A stretch of DNA of 64,000 bases from Streptomyces sp. PKU-EA00015 (GTDB lineage Bacteria; Actinomycetota; Actinomycetes; Streptomycetales; Streptomycetaceae): contig NZ_JABZEE010000003.1 of NCBI RefSeq assembly GCF_013387495.1, forward strand, positions 1 through 64,000, given 5' to 3'. Below, piece after piece: positions 8,142 to 16,986 of the stretch (position 1 is its first letter; each line of letters begins with the position of its first letter). The notes under the pieces are model-generated. The model saw only the letters and a program-made list of their open reading frames with translations. It was not told where the DNA came from and made no database searches. The translations under genes and the position numbers were made by a program.

Positions 8142-8894
8142 ATGGGGAAGCTCTTGGCAGCGGCACTGGCGGCGGCCGCGCTCGCGGGCGCGCTGGCACT
8201 GGCGTACGCGGTGGGCGCGCCTCCCGCCGTCGTCCTCGGCACGGCGGCGGGCGTGGTCGGCCTGCTCTGGCTCCTGGTCCTGCTGACCGTGCCTTGGAAC
8301 CTGTACTTCCGCGCCCACTCCGTGCTGGCCGAGATCGCGATCAGCCGCGGCAAGGGCCTGGAGGTGTCCGGGGAACGGGACGCCGAGGCCGCGCGCATCG
8401 CGCGCACGACGCTGCGGGCGGCCGTCGCGGGGCACGTCGTGACCGCGGGCCTGCTGGTGGCGCTGACGGCGGCCACCGGCAACGCGGCCGGCTACTGGTT
8501 CGCCGGCTTCTTCCTGGTGAGCACGTTCTTCCGGCCCGCGGGCGCGTACTTCACCCAGCTGCGCCGCCGCCTCGGCGTGCTGCTGAAGGACGTGACCCAC
8601 CCCCGCGACGACGTCGTGGAGCTGCGCCGGCAGGTCGCGCATCTCCATGCCGGTACGAGGGTGCTGGAGGAGAAGGCCGAGGAGCAGTACCGGACCGTCT
8701 CCGAACTGCGGCGCTCCGTCGATGCGTTGGGCATCTCGGTCTTCGCGCGGGCCGACGAGGCCGACCAAAGGATCGCCGCGATGGGGCGCGAGTTCGAGTC
8801 CGCCGTCAACCGCCTGACCGACAACGAGGAGATCATCACCGGGCTGAAGGCATTCCTCCGGATGCTCCGCACGCCCGACGCGACGGGAACGTGA
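8142..8894 (+). CDS. Membrane protein with C-terminal coiled coil
   Basis: This 250-residue protein has an N-terminal pair of hydrophobic helices (residues ~5-55), a third hydrophobic region (~85-130), and a hydrophilic C-terminal part rich in heptad-like Leu/Glu/Arg (HAGTRVLEEKAEEQYRTVSELRRSV) that should form a coiled coil. ATG 8142 has AGGGGG upstream; an ATG at 8055 with its own GGAGAGCGCAGGG is also possible and would add 29 residues. No enzymatic motif is seen. It lies between two decayed gene fragments. Function is unknown. Confidence 0.7.
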   Translation: MGKLLAAALAAAALAGALALAYAVGAPPAVVLGTAAGVVGLLWLLVLLTVPWNLYFRAHSVLAEIAISRGKGLEVSGERDAEAARIARTTLRAAVAGHVVTAGLLVALTAATGNAAGYWFAGFFLVSTFFRPAGAYFTQLRRRLGVLLKDVTHPRDDVVELRRQVAHLHAGTRVLEEKAEEQYRTVSELRRSVDALGISVFARADEADQRIAAMGREFESAVNRLTDNEEIITGLKAFLRMLRTPDATGT

Positions 8895-8898
8895 CCGC

Positions 8899-9045
8899 TC
8901 AGCCCACGGCGACCAGCCGGGTGGACGCGACCACGTTCCCCTCGTAGCCGGTGTCCTTCGCGTACCGGCCGCCGCAGGTGATCGGCCGGATCTCAAAGGC
9001 CGCGCCGTCCGCGTGGACCCGCTCGGCCGGAGAGTCCTTGTGCCG
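8899..9045 (-). pseudogene. C-terminal remnant of a class F sortase
   Basis: Reading the minus strand to the TGA at 8899-8901 gives ERVHADGAAFEIRPITCGG followed by RYAKDTGYEGNVVAS and TRLVAVG. This matches the C-terminal catalytic segment of actinobacterial class F sortases: the active-site Cys in a TCGG motif, then YxxNVVV-like. Upstream the frame loses similarity and no start or His motif is present, so about three quarters of the gene is missing. The overlapping long open frames on this strand are shadows. Confidence 0.6.
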
Positions 9046-9087
9046 ACGGGACAGGCCGGGCGGTGCCCGCCGGGGCGTGGCAGGGCG

Positions 9088-9483
9088 TCAGGCGCGGTCG
9101 GCGCCGTCCTCGGCAGCCTCCGGCTCCGGCAGGTCGCGGGCTCCCAGACGCAGATGCTCGATGTGGTAGACCGCCTCGTCCAGGAGCTGGGCGACATGCG
9201 TGTCGTACAGGCTGTACTCGATCCGGCGGCCCTGGCGGGTCCCCGTGACCAGACCCAGGGCGCGCAGCAGGCGCAACTGGTGGGAGACCGCCGACTGTTC
9301 CATGTCGACCGCGTCCGCGAGCTCGGTGACCCCGCAGGGCCCCTGGCGCAGCCGCGTGAGGATCATCAGCCGCGAGGGGGTGGCCAGGGCCTGGAGAGTG
9401 GCGGCGATCGTCGCCGCGGAGTCCGCGTCCAGGTGGGCGGCCGGTGTGATGCCGCTGCTGACTCCGTGTCCCATGCAGCACAT
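9088..9483 (-). CDS. ArsR/SmtB-family metal-responsive repressor
   Basis: This 131-residue protein has the ArsR winged-helix core: LATPSRLMILTRLRQGPCGVTELA, the recognition helix MEQSAVSHQLRLLRALGLV (residues ~61-79), and the wing GTRQGRRIEYSLYD. Potential metal ligands are Cys2, Cys3 and His7 at the N-terminus, Cys50, and His residues in VYHIEHLRLG. It is divergent from a P1B-type metal ATPase gene with 114 bp between the starts, and a perfect inverted repeat lies in that gap. It most likely represses itself and the ATPase until its metal (zinc, cobalt or cadmium class) binds. Confidence 0.92.
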   Translation of the reverse strand: MCCMGHGVSSGITPAAHLDADSAATIAATLQALATPSRLMILTRLRQGPCGVTELADAVDMEQSAVSHQLRLLRALGLVTGTRQGRRIEYSLYDTHVAQLLDEAVYHIEHLRLGARDLPEPEAAEDGADRA

Positions 9484-9508
9484 CGTAGCCGTGCGCTCAG
9501 CCGTACGA

Positions 9509-9524
9509 ATGAAGACCTCTTCAT
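9509..9524. promoter_or_regulatory. Probable ArsR operator between repressor and ATPase genes
   Basis: ATGAAGA-CC-TCTTCAT is a perfect 7-bp inverted repeat with a 2-bp spacer. It sits in the divergent region between the ArsR gene and the metal ATPase gene and is AT-rich against a GC-rich background. Size and form fit SmtB/ArsR operators. Confidence 0.75.
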
Positions 9525-9597
9525 GTGTTCCGCTATGGTGAAGGGCGTCAGCCGAGACGGCTCCGCCCTGCCCGGAGCCCCGAGAAGAGGTGTCCCG

Positions 9598-11574
9598 ATG
9601 GTTCCCCCGACCTCGCCGACCACCGCGCCCGCGCCCACGGCACGGCCGGCCGAGCCGCCCGCCGCACCACCGGGCCGGCCGCGTACCCGGCTGTTCGCCC
9701 TGGCCGAGGTCCGCTGGGCCGCCCTGTCCGCCGCCGCGTTCCTGTGCGCCCTGCCGCTCGACCTCGCCGGCGCGCCCGCATGGGCCTGGGGACCGCTCTA
9801 CGCCCTGTGTTACGCGGCCGGCGGCTGGGAGCCCGGCCTCGCGGGCCTTCAGGCCCTGCGCGAGAGGACACTCGACGTCGACCTGCTGATGGTGGTCGCC
9901 GCGATCGGCGCGGCAGCCATCGGGCAGTATCTCGACGGCGGTCTCCTCATCGTCATCTTCGCCACCTCCGGCGCGCTGGAGGCCCTCGCGACCCGGCGTA
10001 CCGCCGACTCCGTCCGCGGACTGCTCGACCTCGCCCCGGCCCGTGCGGCACGCCTCGCGGGCGACCGGTCCGAGGCGTGGGAGACGGTCGACGTCGCCGA
10101 CCTGCGGGTGGGCGACACCGTCCTCGTACGGCCGGGAGAGCGGCTGCCCGCGGACGGCACGGTCATCGACGGCGCGAGCGAGGTCGACCAGGCCACGATC
10201 ACCGGCGAACCCCTGCCCGTGGACCGCCGCGCCGGTGACACCGTCTACGCGGGCACCCTGAACGGCACCGGCTCCCTGCGCGTCCGCGTCGACAAGGACG
10301 CCGCCCGGTCGGTCATCGCCCGCATCGTCGCCATGGTCGAGGAGGCGAGCGCCACCAAGGCGCCCACCCAGCTCTTCATCGAGAAGATCGAGCAGCGCTA
10401 CTCGACCGGTGTCGTGGTCGCCACACTCGCCCTGCTCACCGTGCCGCTCGCCTTCGGCGCCGACTTCACGAGCACCCTGCTGCGCGCCATGACCTTCATG
10501 ATCGTCGCCTCGCCGTGCGCCGTCGTGCTCGCCACCATGCCGCCGCTGCTCTCCGCCATCGCCAACGCCGGACGCCACGGAGTGCTCGTCAAGTCCGCCG
10601 TGGCGATGGAGCGTCTGGGCGAGATCGACCGCGCCGCGCTCGACAAGACCGGCACGCTGACGGAGGGTTCACCACGCGTCGCCGAGGTGCGCGTGCTGCC
10701 GGGCACGGAAGTCACGCAGGACCGTGCGCTGGCCCTCGCCGCGGCCGCCGAGGTCCACAGCGAGCACCCGCTCGGCCGCGCGATCGTCGCGGCCGCGCGT
10801 GAACGCGGGCTGCGGCTGCCGGGGGCGCGGCAGTTCGCGTCGACGCCCGGACGCGGCGTCTCGGCGAGCGTCGACGGCAGCACGGTGCGGGTGGGAAGCC
10901 CCGCCGCGCTGCTCGCCGAGGAGTGCGCGGCGGCCGTCGAGGTGGAGGCCGAGGGCCGTACGGCCGTCCTCGTCGAGGCCGCCGGGGTGCCGGTGGCCGT
11001 GCTCGCCGTCGACGACCGGCTCCGGTCCGGGGCGCCGCAGGCGGTCGCCGCGCTCGCACGCATCACGGGCCGCACGCCGACGTTGCTGACCGGCGACAAC
11101 GCCCGCGCGGCCGCGCGGGTGGCCGGCGAGGCGGGCATCGAGGACGTACGGGCCGGCCTGCTGCCCGAGGAGAAGGTCGCCGCCGTGCGCGCGTGGCAGG
11201 AGGCGGGGGAGAAGGTGCTGATCGTCGGCGACGGCGTGAACGACGCGCCCGCGCTCGCCGCCGCCCACACCGGAATCGCGATGGGCCGCGCGGGCTCCGA
11301 CCTGGCCCTTCAGAGCGCGGACGCGGTGGTCGTACGGGACGAACTGGCCACGGTCCCGGCCGTGGTGGCCCTCTCGCGCCGGGCCCGCAGACTGGTGGTG
11401 CAGAACCTCGTGATCGCGTCGGTGTGCATCGGCGTGCTGGTGGTGTGGGACCTGGCGGGCCACCTCCCGCTGCCCCTGGGAGTGGCGGGGCACGAGGGCT
11501 CGACGGTCCTGGTCGCCCTCAACGGCCTGCGTCTGATGCGGGAGTCGTCCTGGCGCGAGGCGACGGGGGCGTGA
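9598..11574 (+). CDS. P1B-4-type heavy-metal-exporting ATPase
   Basis: This 658-residue ATPase shows all P-type motifs: TGEPLP (~202), the phosphorylation site DKTGTLTEG (Asp349), SEHPLGRAI with the P1B HP dipeptide, LLTGDN, and GDGVNDAPALA (~544). The membrane metal motif is SPC (305-307) rather than CPC or CPH, which places it with P1B-4 pumps (CtpD/CoaT type; Co2+, Zn2+ or Fe2+ efflux). No N-terminal CxxC metal-binding domain is present, as usual for that subgroup. ATG 9598 follows AGAAGAGG. Control by the divergent ArsR protein is expected. Confidence 0.93.
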   Translation: MVPPTSPTTAPAPTARPAEPPAAPPGRPRTRLFALAEVRWAALSAAAFLCALPLDLAGAPAWAWGPLYALCYAAGGWEPGLAGLQALRERTLDVDLLMVVAAIGAAAIGQYLDGGLLIVIFATSGALEALATRRTADSVRGLLDLAPARAARLAGDRSEAWETVDVADLRVGDTVLVRPGERLPADGTVIDGASEVDQATITGEPLPVDRRAGDTVYAGTLNGTGSLRVRVDKDAARSVIARIVAMVEEASATKAPTQLFIEKIEQRYSTGVVVATLALLTVPLAFGADFTSTLLRAMTFMIVASPCAVVLATMPPLLSAIANAGRHGVLVKSAVAMERLGEIDRAALDKTGTLTEGSPRVAEVRVLPGTEVTQDRALALAAAAEVHSEHPLGRAIVAAARERGLRLPGARQFASTPGRGVSASVDGSTVRVGSPAALLAEECAAAVEVEAEGRTAVLVEAAGVPVAVLAVDDRLRSGAPQAVAALARITGRTPTLLTGDNARAAARVAGEAGIEDVRAGLLPEEKVAAVRAWQEAGEKVLIVGDGVNDAPALAAAHTGIAMGRAGSDLALQSADAVVVRDELATVPAVVALSRRARRLVVQNLVIASVCIGVLVVWDLAGHLPLPLGVAGHEGSTVLVALNGLRLMRESSWREATGA

Positions 11575-11925
11575 CACCGCGGGGGCGGCACCCGCGCCGT
11601 ACGCGGCGGGTCCGGCAGACCCATGGGCCCGGTGCACCGTCCGGGCGGACCACCGGCTCCGGCGTCCCTGACCCGGGGCGGGCGCTCCGCCAACTTGTAC
11701 GGCGGCCGATTCGTCGGCTCCCGTGCGCGCCGGACAGTCGTCGGCTCCGGCGGCCCGACCGGCATGCGTCGGCTGGGCGGTCCGACGACCGGCGGCCGGG
11801 GTGCGTCCGTAGGTGGTCCGGGCCGACGTCCCGGCCAGGCGCGTCGCCGCCATGGTGACACGGGCCGCCGTCCCCGCTTTTCCGGACCCGGGGCCGCGCG
11901 CGGCGGCCCGCCACGTGCGGCGGGG
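11575..11925. other. Gap between convergent metal ATPase and cbiO genes
   Basis: About 350 bp of GC-rich sequence without a credible gene on either strand. Open frames exist but lack family features. Short repeats such as GTCGTCGGCTCCG appear near 11730. No strong terminator hairpin was found. Confidence 0.45.
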
Positions 11926-12768
11926 TTACTCCGTGCCGGCCCTGGCCGGGCCCGCCGCCCAGTGGGACAGGTCCTCCGGGGTGCGGGGCCCCGTTTCCTC
12001 CGGGGCGAGCAGGCCGTGCGACTTCAGCAGCTCCGCCACCGCCGTGCCCCACGGCCTCCGCAGGCGCGCCGCGTCCAGCAGGGCCCGGTCCGCGAGCAGT
12101 TCCGCGACGGGACCGGTGCGCAGGCCCGTCGGCGCGAGGACGGCCGCATCGTCCGCCCAGCGCAGGGCCAGATCCACGTCGTGGGTCGCCATGACCACCG
12201 TCGTACCGGACGCGCCCAGCGTGCCCAGCACCTCCAGCAGCCGCTCCTGGCCGTGCGGATCGAGCCCCGCCGTCGGCTCGTCCAGAATGAGCACGCGCGG
12301 CCGCATCGCCACCGCGCCCGCGATCGCCGCCCGTTTGCGCTGTCCGTACGAGAGAAGATGCGTCGGCCGGTCCCGCAGCGCCACGATGTCCATCGCCGCC
12401 AGCGCCTCGTCCACCCGGGCGCGTACCTGCTCCTGCGGCAGTCCGAGGTTCATCGGGCCGAACGACACGTCCTGTTCGACCGACGCCGCGAACAGCTGGT
12501 CGTCGGGGTCCTGCACCACCAGCTGCACACTCGTCCGCAGCCGGGTCAGCCCGGCACGGTCGTACCTCACCGGCTCGCCGTCCAGCCGGACGTGGCCCGT
12601 CGCCGGGCGCAGCCCGCCGCTCAACAGCCGCAGCAGCGTGGTCTTTCCGCTGCCGTTGCGCCCCAGCAGAGCCGTGGAGCGGCCCTCCTGGAGCGCGAGG
12701 CCGACGCCGCTCAGCACGACGGGCCCGTCCTCGTACGCGAAACCGGCGTCGACGAGCTCAACGATCAC
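11926..12768 (-). CDS. cbiO: Cobalt ECF/ABC transporter ATP-binding protein CbiO
   Basis: This 280-residue ATPase has Walker A GRNGSGKTT (36-44), the Q-loop region VVQDPDDQLF (a CbiO/EcfA hallmark), signature LLSYGQRKRAAIAG (~138-151) and Walker B RVLILDEPTAGLD. It powers the CbiMNQO cobalt importer from the cytosol. The start is GTG 12768, overlapping the cbiQ stop by 4 bp (GTGA). It is the last gene of the cbiMNQO operon, under the cobalamin riboswitch upstream of cbiM. Confidence 0.95.
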   Translation of the reverse strand: MIVELVDAGFAYEDGPVVLSGVGLALQEGRSTALLGRNGSGKTTLLRLLSGGLRPATGHVRLDGEPVRYDRAGLTRLRTSVQLVVQDPDDQLFAASVEQDVSFGPMNLGLPQEQVRARVDEALAAMDIVALRDRPTHLLSYGQRKRAAIAGAVAMRPRVLILDEPTAGLDPHGQERLLEVLGTLGASGTTVVMATHDVDLALRWADDAAVLAPTGLRTGPVAELLADRALLDAARLRRPWGTAVAELLKSHGLLAPEETGPRTPEDLSHWAAGPARAGTE

Positions 12769-13514
12769 AGGACGAACCTTTCCAGCAGATGGGTGAGCAG
12801 CACGATGCCTGCCAGCAGCGCGGCCACGGCGGCGAGGAAGGGACGCGACACGGACGCACGCGGCACGAGGACCCGCAGCGTGCCGTCGTAACCGCGTCCG
12901 GCGAGCCCGGCCTGGAGCCGGCCGGCCCGGTCGAAGGCGCGGACGAACGCGGTCGCCCCCAGCCCTGCCAGCGAACGCCACGCCGCCGCCCGGCTCGTGT
13001 GGCCGAGACGGGCCGCCTGCGCCTGGCGGACCCGGCTCATCGCGTCCAGCAGCAGGAAACTGATCCGGTACATCACCAGCGCCACGTCCACCACCGCGGG
13101 CGGCACGCCCGCCCGCACCAGCCGGGGCAGGACGTCGGAGACCGGCGTGGTGAACGCGAACAGCAGCACCCCGAGCGATGCCGCCGAGGTCCGCAGCAGC
13201 AACGCGGCGGCGTGCTCGGGACCGTCGGGCGCCAACGCCACCGGCCCCGCGGCGCCGCCCACGGCGAACAACAGCGGCAGCGCCCCGGTGACACAGAACC
13301 CCAGGGGGATGCGGAAGGCCCGCCACAGCTGCCGGGGCGCGACCCCGGCCGGGCCCAGCAGGACGGCGAGGGAGGCGGCGGCCACGAGAACGGCGCCGGG
13401 CCAAGGCGGCAGGCACACGGCCGTCACCGTCAGCCCCAGCCCGAGCACGGCCTTCTCACAGGGATGGCGGCGGCGCCAGCGACTGCTGTGCGCCGCCGCG
13501 TCGATCGGCAGCAT
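12765..13514 (-). CDS. cbiQ: Cobalt transporter transmembrane protein CbiQ
   Basis: This 249-residue integral membrane protein has about five to six hydrophobic segments and the CbiQ/EcfT coupling-helix sequences (FRAFDRAGRLQAGLAGRGYDG near residues 190-210) that contact CbiO. It transmits ATP hydrolysis to the substrate-binding CbiM/CbiN pair. Its start lies 6 bp after the cbiN stop and its stop overlaps the cbiO start. Confidence 0.93.
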   Translation of the reverse strand: MLPIDAAAHSSRWRRRHPCEKAVLGLGLTVTAVCLPPWPGAVLVAAASLAVLLGPAGVAPRQLWRAFRIPLGFCVTGALPLLFAVGGAAGPVALAPDGPEHAAALLLRTSAASLGVLLFAFTTPVSDVLPRLVRAGVPPAVVDVALVMYRISFLLLDAMSRVRQAQAARLGHTSRAAAWRSLAGLGATAFVRAFDRAGRLQAGLAGRGYDGTLRVLVPRASVSRPFLAAVAALLAGIVLLTHLLERFVL

Positions 13515-13520
13515 CGGCGC

Positions 13521-13919
13521 CTACGGCAGCTTCGCGGCCGGGGCGTCCCCGCTGCCGGGCTCCGCTCCGGGCGCCTCGACGGCGGCCTGTTCCCGGAGGG
13601 CGCCCGCACGCGCCGCGGCCCGCTCCTCACCCTGCCTGCGTCCTCTGCGCAGGCCGAAGTAGTACGCCAGTACCCCCGCGCCGAGCGCGGCCTGGAGCGC
13701 GAACAGCGCCGACTCGATCTCGGCCGACGGCGGCTCGTACAGCGGGGAGAACCACGGCTCGTAGTCCGGCTCCAGCTCCGTGATCGCCGTCTCCGCCTGC
13801 GCGTCGGAGCCGGTGAACGGCTCCTCCCTGTGGTCGCCGAGCCCCAGTACGAGTGGCAGGACGGCCAGCGCCGCCACGGCCAGCAACAGCAGCGTATTGA
13901 TCCTCGCGTTACGGCTCAT
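13521..13919 (-). CDS. cbiN: Cobalt transporter accessory protein CbiN
   Basis: This 132-residue protein has an N-terminal membrane helix ([19 protein letters not shown]), the CbiN motif [23 protein letters not shown], a second helix ([22 protein letters not shown]) and a longer than usual Ala/Arg-rich cytoplasmic tail. CbiN forms the substrate-capture unit together with CbiM. ATG 13919 overlaps the cbiM stop (ATGA). Confidence 0.93.
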   Translation of the reverse strand: MSRNARINTLLLLAVAALAVLPLVLGLGDHREEPFTGSDAQAETAITELEPDYEPWFSPLYEPPSAEIESALFALQAALGAGVLAYYFGLRRGRRQGEERAAARAGALREQAAVEAPGAEPGSGDAPAAKLP

Positions 13920-14605
13920 CGGACCGCGGCCTCCTTCTTCGCGCCCGGGACGAGGACGCCGAGACGGGCCAGGTCGCCCTTGCTGGACTGGCTGAGCAGG
14001 CGCATGACCAGCACGGTGAGCAGCCCCTCGCTCACCGCGAGCGGGATCTGCGTGAGCGCGAAGATGCCGCCGAACTTGGCGAGCGCGCCCGCGATTCCGC
14101 TGCTCGGGTCGGGGAAGGCCAACGCGAGCTGCACGCTGGTGACGCAGTACGTCGACAGGTCGGCGATGAACGCGCCGGAGAACACGGCCACCATCAGCGG
14201 GACGCCCGACCGCCGCAGCAGCCGGTAGACCCCGTAACCGGCCCAGGGACCGACGATCGCCAGGGAGAACACGTTGGCGCCGAGCGTGGTGAGGCCGCCG
14301 TGCGCCAGCAACAGGGCCTGGAACAGCAGGGTGATCGTGCCCAGCACCGCCATGATCGGCGGACGGAACAGGATCGCGCCCAGCCCGGTGCCGGTCGGAT
14401 GGGAGCAGCTGCCGGTCACCGACGGGATCTTCAGGGCGGACAGCACGAAGGTGAAGGCGCCCGAGGCGCCGAGCAGCAGGGTGGACTCGGGGTGGGCCTT
14501 GACCTCGCGCGTCAGGGCTCGTACACCGTGGACGACGAACGGGGCGGCAGCGACGCCCCAGGCGGCGGCGTGCAACGGGGGCAGGTACCCCTCGGCTATA
14601 TGCAT
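13916..14605 (-). CDS. cbiM: Cobalt transporter substrate-capture protein CbiM
   Basis: This 229-residue membrane protein begins [17 protein letters not shown]. The invariant N-terminal Met-His binds Co2+ in this family, which fixes the start at ATG 14605. It also has the [17 protein letters not shown] motif and about seven membrane segments. It is first in cbiMNQO and is preceded by a cobalamin riboswitch, so cobalt uptake should be shut down when B12 is plentiful. Confidence 0.96.
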   Translation of the reverse strand: MHIAEGYLPPLHAAAWGVAAAPFVVHGVRALTREVKAHPESTLLLGASGAFTFVLSALKIPSVTGSCSHPTGTGLGAILFRPPIMAVLGTITLLFQALLLAHGGLTTLGANVFSLAIVGPWAGYGVYRLLRRSGVPLMVAVFSGAFIADLSTYCVTSVQLALAFPDPSSGIAGALAKFGGIFALTQIPLAVSEGLLTVLVMRLLSQSSKGDLARLGVLVPGAKKEAAVR

Positions 14606-14634
14606 GGTCGGGAGACCCTCTCCAGCACCTCGTG

Positions 14635-14835
14635 GATGGACAACGCGCCCTGGCCGGTCTCCTGGCTGACGGGTCATGCCGCCCGTGACTCCGCCTTCCC
14701 AGGCACCGCGCTCTCCCCGCGGTGGCCCAGTGACTTCCCCTGAGGGGTGGAGCCGGACTTCCCGATCACAGTGGCGAGGGCCGCACCGGTACCGCACCGG
14801 TTTCCCGAACACCAAGGCTCCGTGACAGTAGTGCG
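14635..14835 (-). promoter_or_regulatory. Cobalamin riboswitch controlling cbiMNQO
   Basis: On the minus strand the leader contains ACCGGTGCGGTACCGGTGCGG, GCCCTCGCCACTGTGATCGGG (a CCACTG core), TCACTGGGCCACC and, nearer the gene, the B12 box AGCCAGGAGACCGGC, in the order of cobalamin riboswitches. It ends about 30 bp before the cbiM start. Binding of adenosylcobalamin should repress the operon. Confidence 0.9.
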
Positions 14836-14925
14836 CCGACCAGCGACATCACAAGCCGCGCACGGGTGCACCGGCCCGCGGCCGGGTGAGCCGTTCGCCA
14901 CACCCGGCCGCACGCACCCCTCCCG

Positions 14926-15339
14926 TCACTCCTTGCGGTACCCGTACGCCTCCGAGGCCGCCGCCTCCACCGCGTCCAGGTCGCCCCCGGCCGACGCGGT
15001 CACCACCGCGGCCACCGCGCCCTCCACGAACGGGGCGTCCACGAGCCGGGTGCCGTCGGGGAGTTCGTCGCCCTCGGCGAGAAGGGCCTTCACCGTGAGC
15101 ACGGCGCTGCCCAGATCGACCAGAACGGCCACGCCCGCGCCGCGGTCCACCTCCGCCGCCGCGGCACAGACCAGCTCCGAGCTGGTGCCGAGACCGCCGT
15201 CCGGCGTGCCGCCCGCCGCGGCGACCGGCGCGAGCTCCCCGCCGCCCGCGAGCCCCCGCGCCAGTGCGGCGACCGAGCGCGCCACGTCCGCGCTGTGCGA
15301 CACCAGCACGATCCCGACCCGCTGAGCGGTGTCGCTCAT
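14926..15339 (-). CDS. dhaM: PTS-dependent dihydroxyacetone kinase phosphotransferase subunit DhaM
   Basis: This 137-residue protein is a single EIIA-mannose-type domain. The N-terminal GIVLVSHSADVA contains the phosphoacceptor His15, and VLVDLGSAVLTVKALL is the conserved core. DhaM relays phosphate from HPr of the PTS to the ADP bound in DhaL. Only the EIIA-like domain is present, without the extra HPr/EI-like domains of the enteric version. Its start overlaps the dhaL stop (ATGA), which makes dhaKLM one transcript. Confidence 0.93.
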   Translation of the reverse strand: MSDTAQRVGIVLVSHSADVARSVAALARGLAGGGELAPVAAAGGTPDGGLGTSSELVCAAAAEVDRGAGVAVLVDLGSAVLTVKALLAEGDELPDGTRLVDAPFVEGAVAAVVTASAGGDLDAVEAAASEAYGYRKE

Positions 15340-15950
15340 ACGGCCGCCTCCGCCGTCTCTGCGAGCGCGGCCACCAGCAGCGCCGACGACGTCGCCCCCG
15401 GGTCCTGGTGCCCGATGCTGCGCTCGCCGAGATAGCTGGCCCTGCCCTTGCGCGCCTGCAACGGCACCGTCGCCAGCGCCCCCTGCTCGGCCGCCTCCCG
15501 GGCCGCGGCGAACGACTCCGTGCTGTCACCGAGCGCCGCCACCGCGGGCTCCAGGGCGTCCAGCATCGTCTTGTCGCCCGCCTTCGCCCCGCCCAGCTGC
15601 GCCACGGCCGCGACGCCCGCCCGCAGCGCCTCGGCCAGCTGCCCCGCGCTCACCTCGGCGTCGTCGCCGAGGGCCTTGCCGGCACGGCGCAGCAGCGTCC
15701 CGTACAGCGGCCCGGAGGCCCCACCGACCGTCGAGATCAACTGCCGTCCCGCCAGGACCAGTACCGCTCCGGGCGCGGCCGGCGGCTCCTTGTCCAGCGC
15801 CGCGACGACGGCCGCGAACCCGCGCTGGAGATTGGTGCCGTGATCGGCGTCACCGATCGCGGAATCCAGCTCGGTCAGACGGTCGGCCTCACGGTTCACG
15901 GCCGCGGCGGCGGTCGTGAGCCAGCGGCGGAAGAATGCGGCGTCGAGCAC
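15336..15950 (-). CDS. dhaL: Dihydroxyacetone kinase ADP-binding subunit DhaL
   Basis: This 204-residue protein has the Mg-ADP site DADHGTNLQRGF (Asp34, Asp36, His37), GGASGPLYGTLLRRAG and the C-terminal DPGATSSALLVAAL, all DhaL hallmarks. It carries a permanently bound ADP that is rephosphorylated by DhaM and passes phosphate to dihydroxyacetone on DhaK. GTG 15950 is the start, 49 bp after the dhaK stop. Confidence 0.95.
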   Translation of the reverse strand: MLDAAFFRRWLTTAAAAVNREADRLTELDSAIGDADHGTNLQRGFAAVVAALDKEPPAAPGAVLVLAGRQLISTVGGASGPLYGTLLRRAGKALGDDAEVSAGQLAEALRAGVAAVAQLGGAKAGDKTMLDALEPAVAALGDSTESFAAAREAAEQGALATVPLQARKGRASYLGERSIGHQDPGATSSALLVAALAETAEAAV

Positions 15951-15999
15951 GAGAACTCCTCGGTTCGGATGATCGGTGCGGCAGGGGGCGGGGCGAGGC

Positions 16000-16986
16000 T
16001 CAGCGTCCCCACCGCAGGGCGGGCGTCTGCACCGGCGCGTCCCACAACCGCAGCAGCTCCTCGTCCACCTGGCACAGCGTCACCGAGCAGCCGGCCATGT
16101 CGAGCGAGGTCACATAGTTGCCGACGAGCGTGCGGGCCACCGCCACGTCGCGCTCGGTGAGCACCCGCTGCACCTCGGCGTTGAACCCGTACAGCTCCAG
16201 CAGGGGGGTGCCGCCCATCCCGTTGACGAGGGCGATGACCGGGCCGGTGGGGCGCAGGTCGTCGAGGACCGCTCCCACGGCGAAGTCCGCGATCTCCCGC
16301 GCGGTCATCATCGCCCTCCGCTCCCGGCCCGGCTCGCCGTGGATGCCGACGCCCAACTCCAGCTCCCCCGGGGGCAGATCGAAGGTGGGACCGCCCTTGG
16401 CGGGAGTGCTGCAGGCGCTGAGCGCGACGCCGAAACTGCGGGAGGACGCGTTCACCTGGCGGGCGAGGGACTCGACCCGCTCCAGCGGGGCGCCCTCCTC
16501 GGCGGCGGCGCCCGCGATCTTCTCCACGAACAGGGTCGCACCGGTGCCGCGACGGCCCGCCGTGTACAGGCTGTCCGTCACGGCGACGTCGTCGTCGACC
16601 AGCACGGTGGCGATCCGCACGCCCTCGTCCTCGGCGAGCTCCGCGGCCATCTGGAAGTTGAGCACGTCGCCGGTGTAGTTCTTCACGACGAACAGCACCC
16701 CCGCACCGCTCTCGACAGCGGCGGCGGCCCTCACGACCTGGTCCGGCACGGGACTGGTGAACACCTCGCCCGGACAGGCTCCGTCCAGCATCCCGGGGCC
16801 GACGAACCCGCCGTGCAGCGGCTCGTGCCCCGACCCGCCCCCGGAGACGAGGGCGACCTTGCCGGCGACCGGTGCGTCCCGCCGGACGATGACGCGGTTG
16901 TCCACGTCGACATTGAGGTCGGGATACGCGGCGGCCATCCCGCGCAGCGCATCGGCGACGACGGTCTCCGGGACGTTGATGAGCAT
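16000..16986 (-). CDS. dhaK: Dihydroxyacetone kinase substrate-binding subunit DhaK
   Basis: This 328-residue subunit binds dihydroxyacetone covalently through His216 in GVGIHGEPG and holds it with SGGGSGHEPLHGGFVG (~48-63) and KNYTGDVLNF. It makes dihydroxyacetone phosphate for glycolysis together with DhaL and DhaM. ATG 16986 is used; an in-frame TTG six bases upstream is only 5 bp from AGGAGG, so both are possible. It is the first gene of dhaKLM. Confidence 0.94.
   Translation of the reverse strand: MLINVPETVVADALRGMAAAYPDLNVDVDNRVIVRRDAPVAGKVALVSGGGSGHEPLHGGFVGPGMLDGACPGEVFTSPVPDQVVRAAAAVESGAGVLFVVKNYTGDVLNFQMAAELAEDEGVRIATVLVDDDVAVTDSLYTAGRRGTGATLFVEKIAGAAAEEGAPLERVESLARQVNASSRSFGVALSACSTPAKGGPTFDLPPGELELGVGIHGEPGRERRAMMTAREIADFAVGAVLDDLRPTGPVIALVNGMGGTPLLELYGFNAEVQRVLTERDVAVARTLVGNYVTSLDMAGCSVTLCQVDEELLRLWDAPVQTPALRWGR

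Noticed and set aside
7239..9197. 652-codon minus-strand open frame across the hydrolase, zinc-ribbon and membrane genes
   Set aside because: It has no family motifs and overlaps real genes on both strands; only short pieces in other frames (SIP and sortase remnants) are meaningful.
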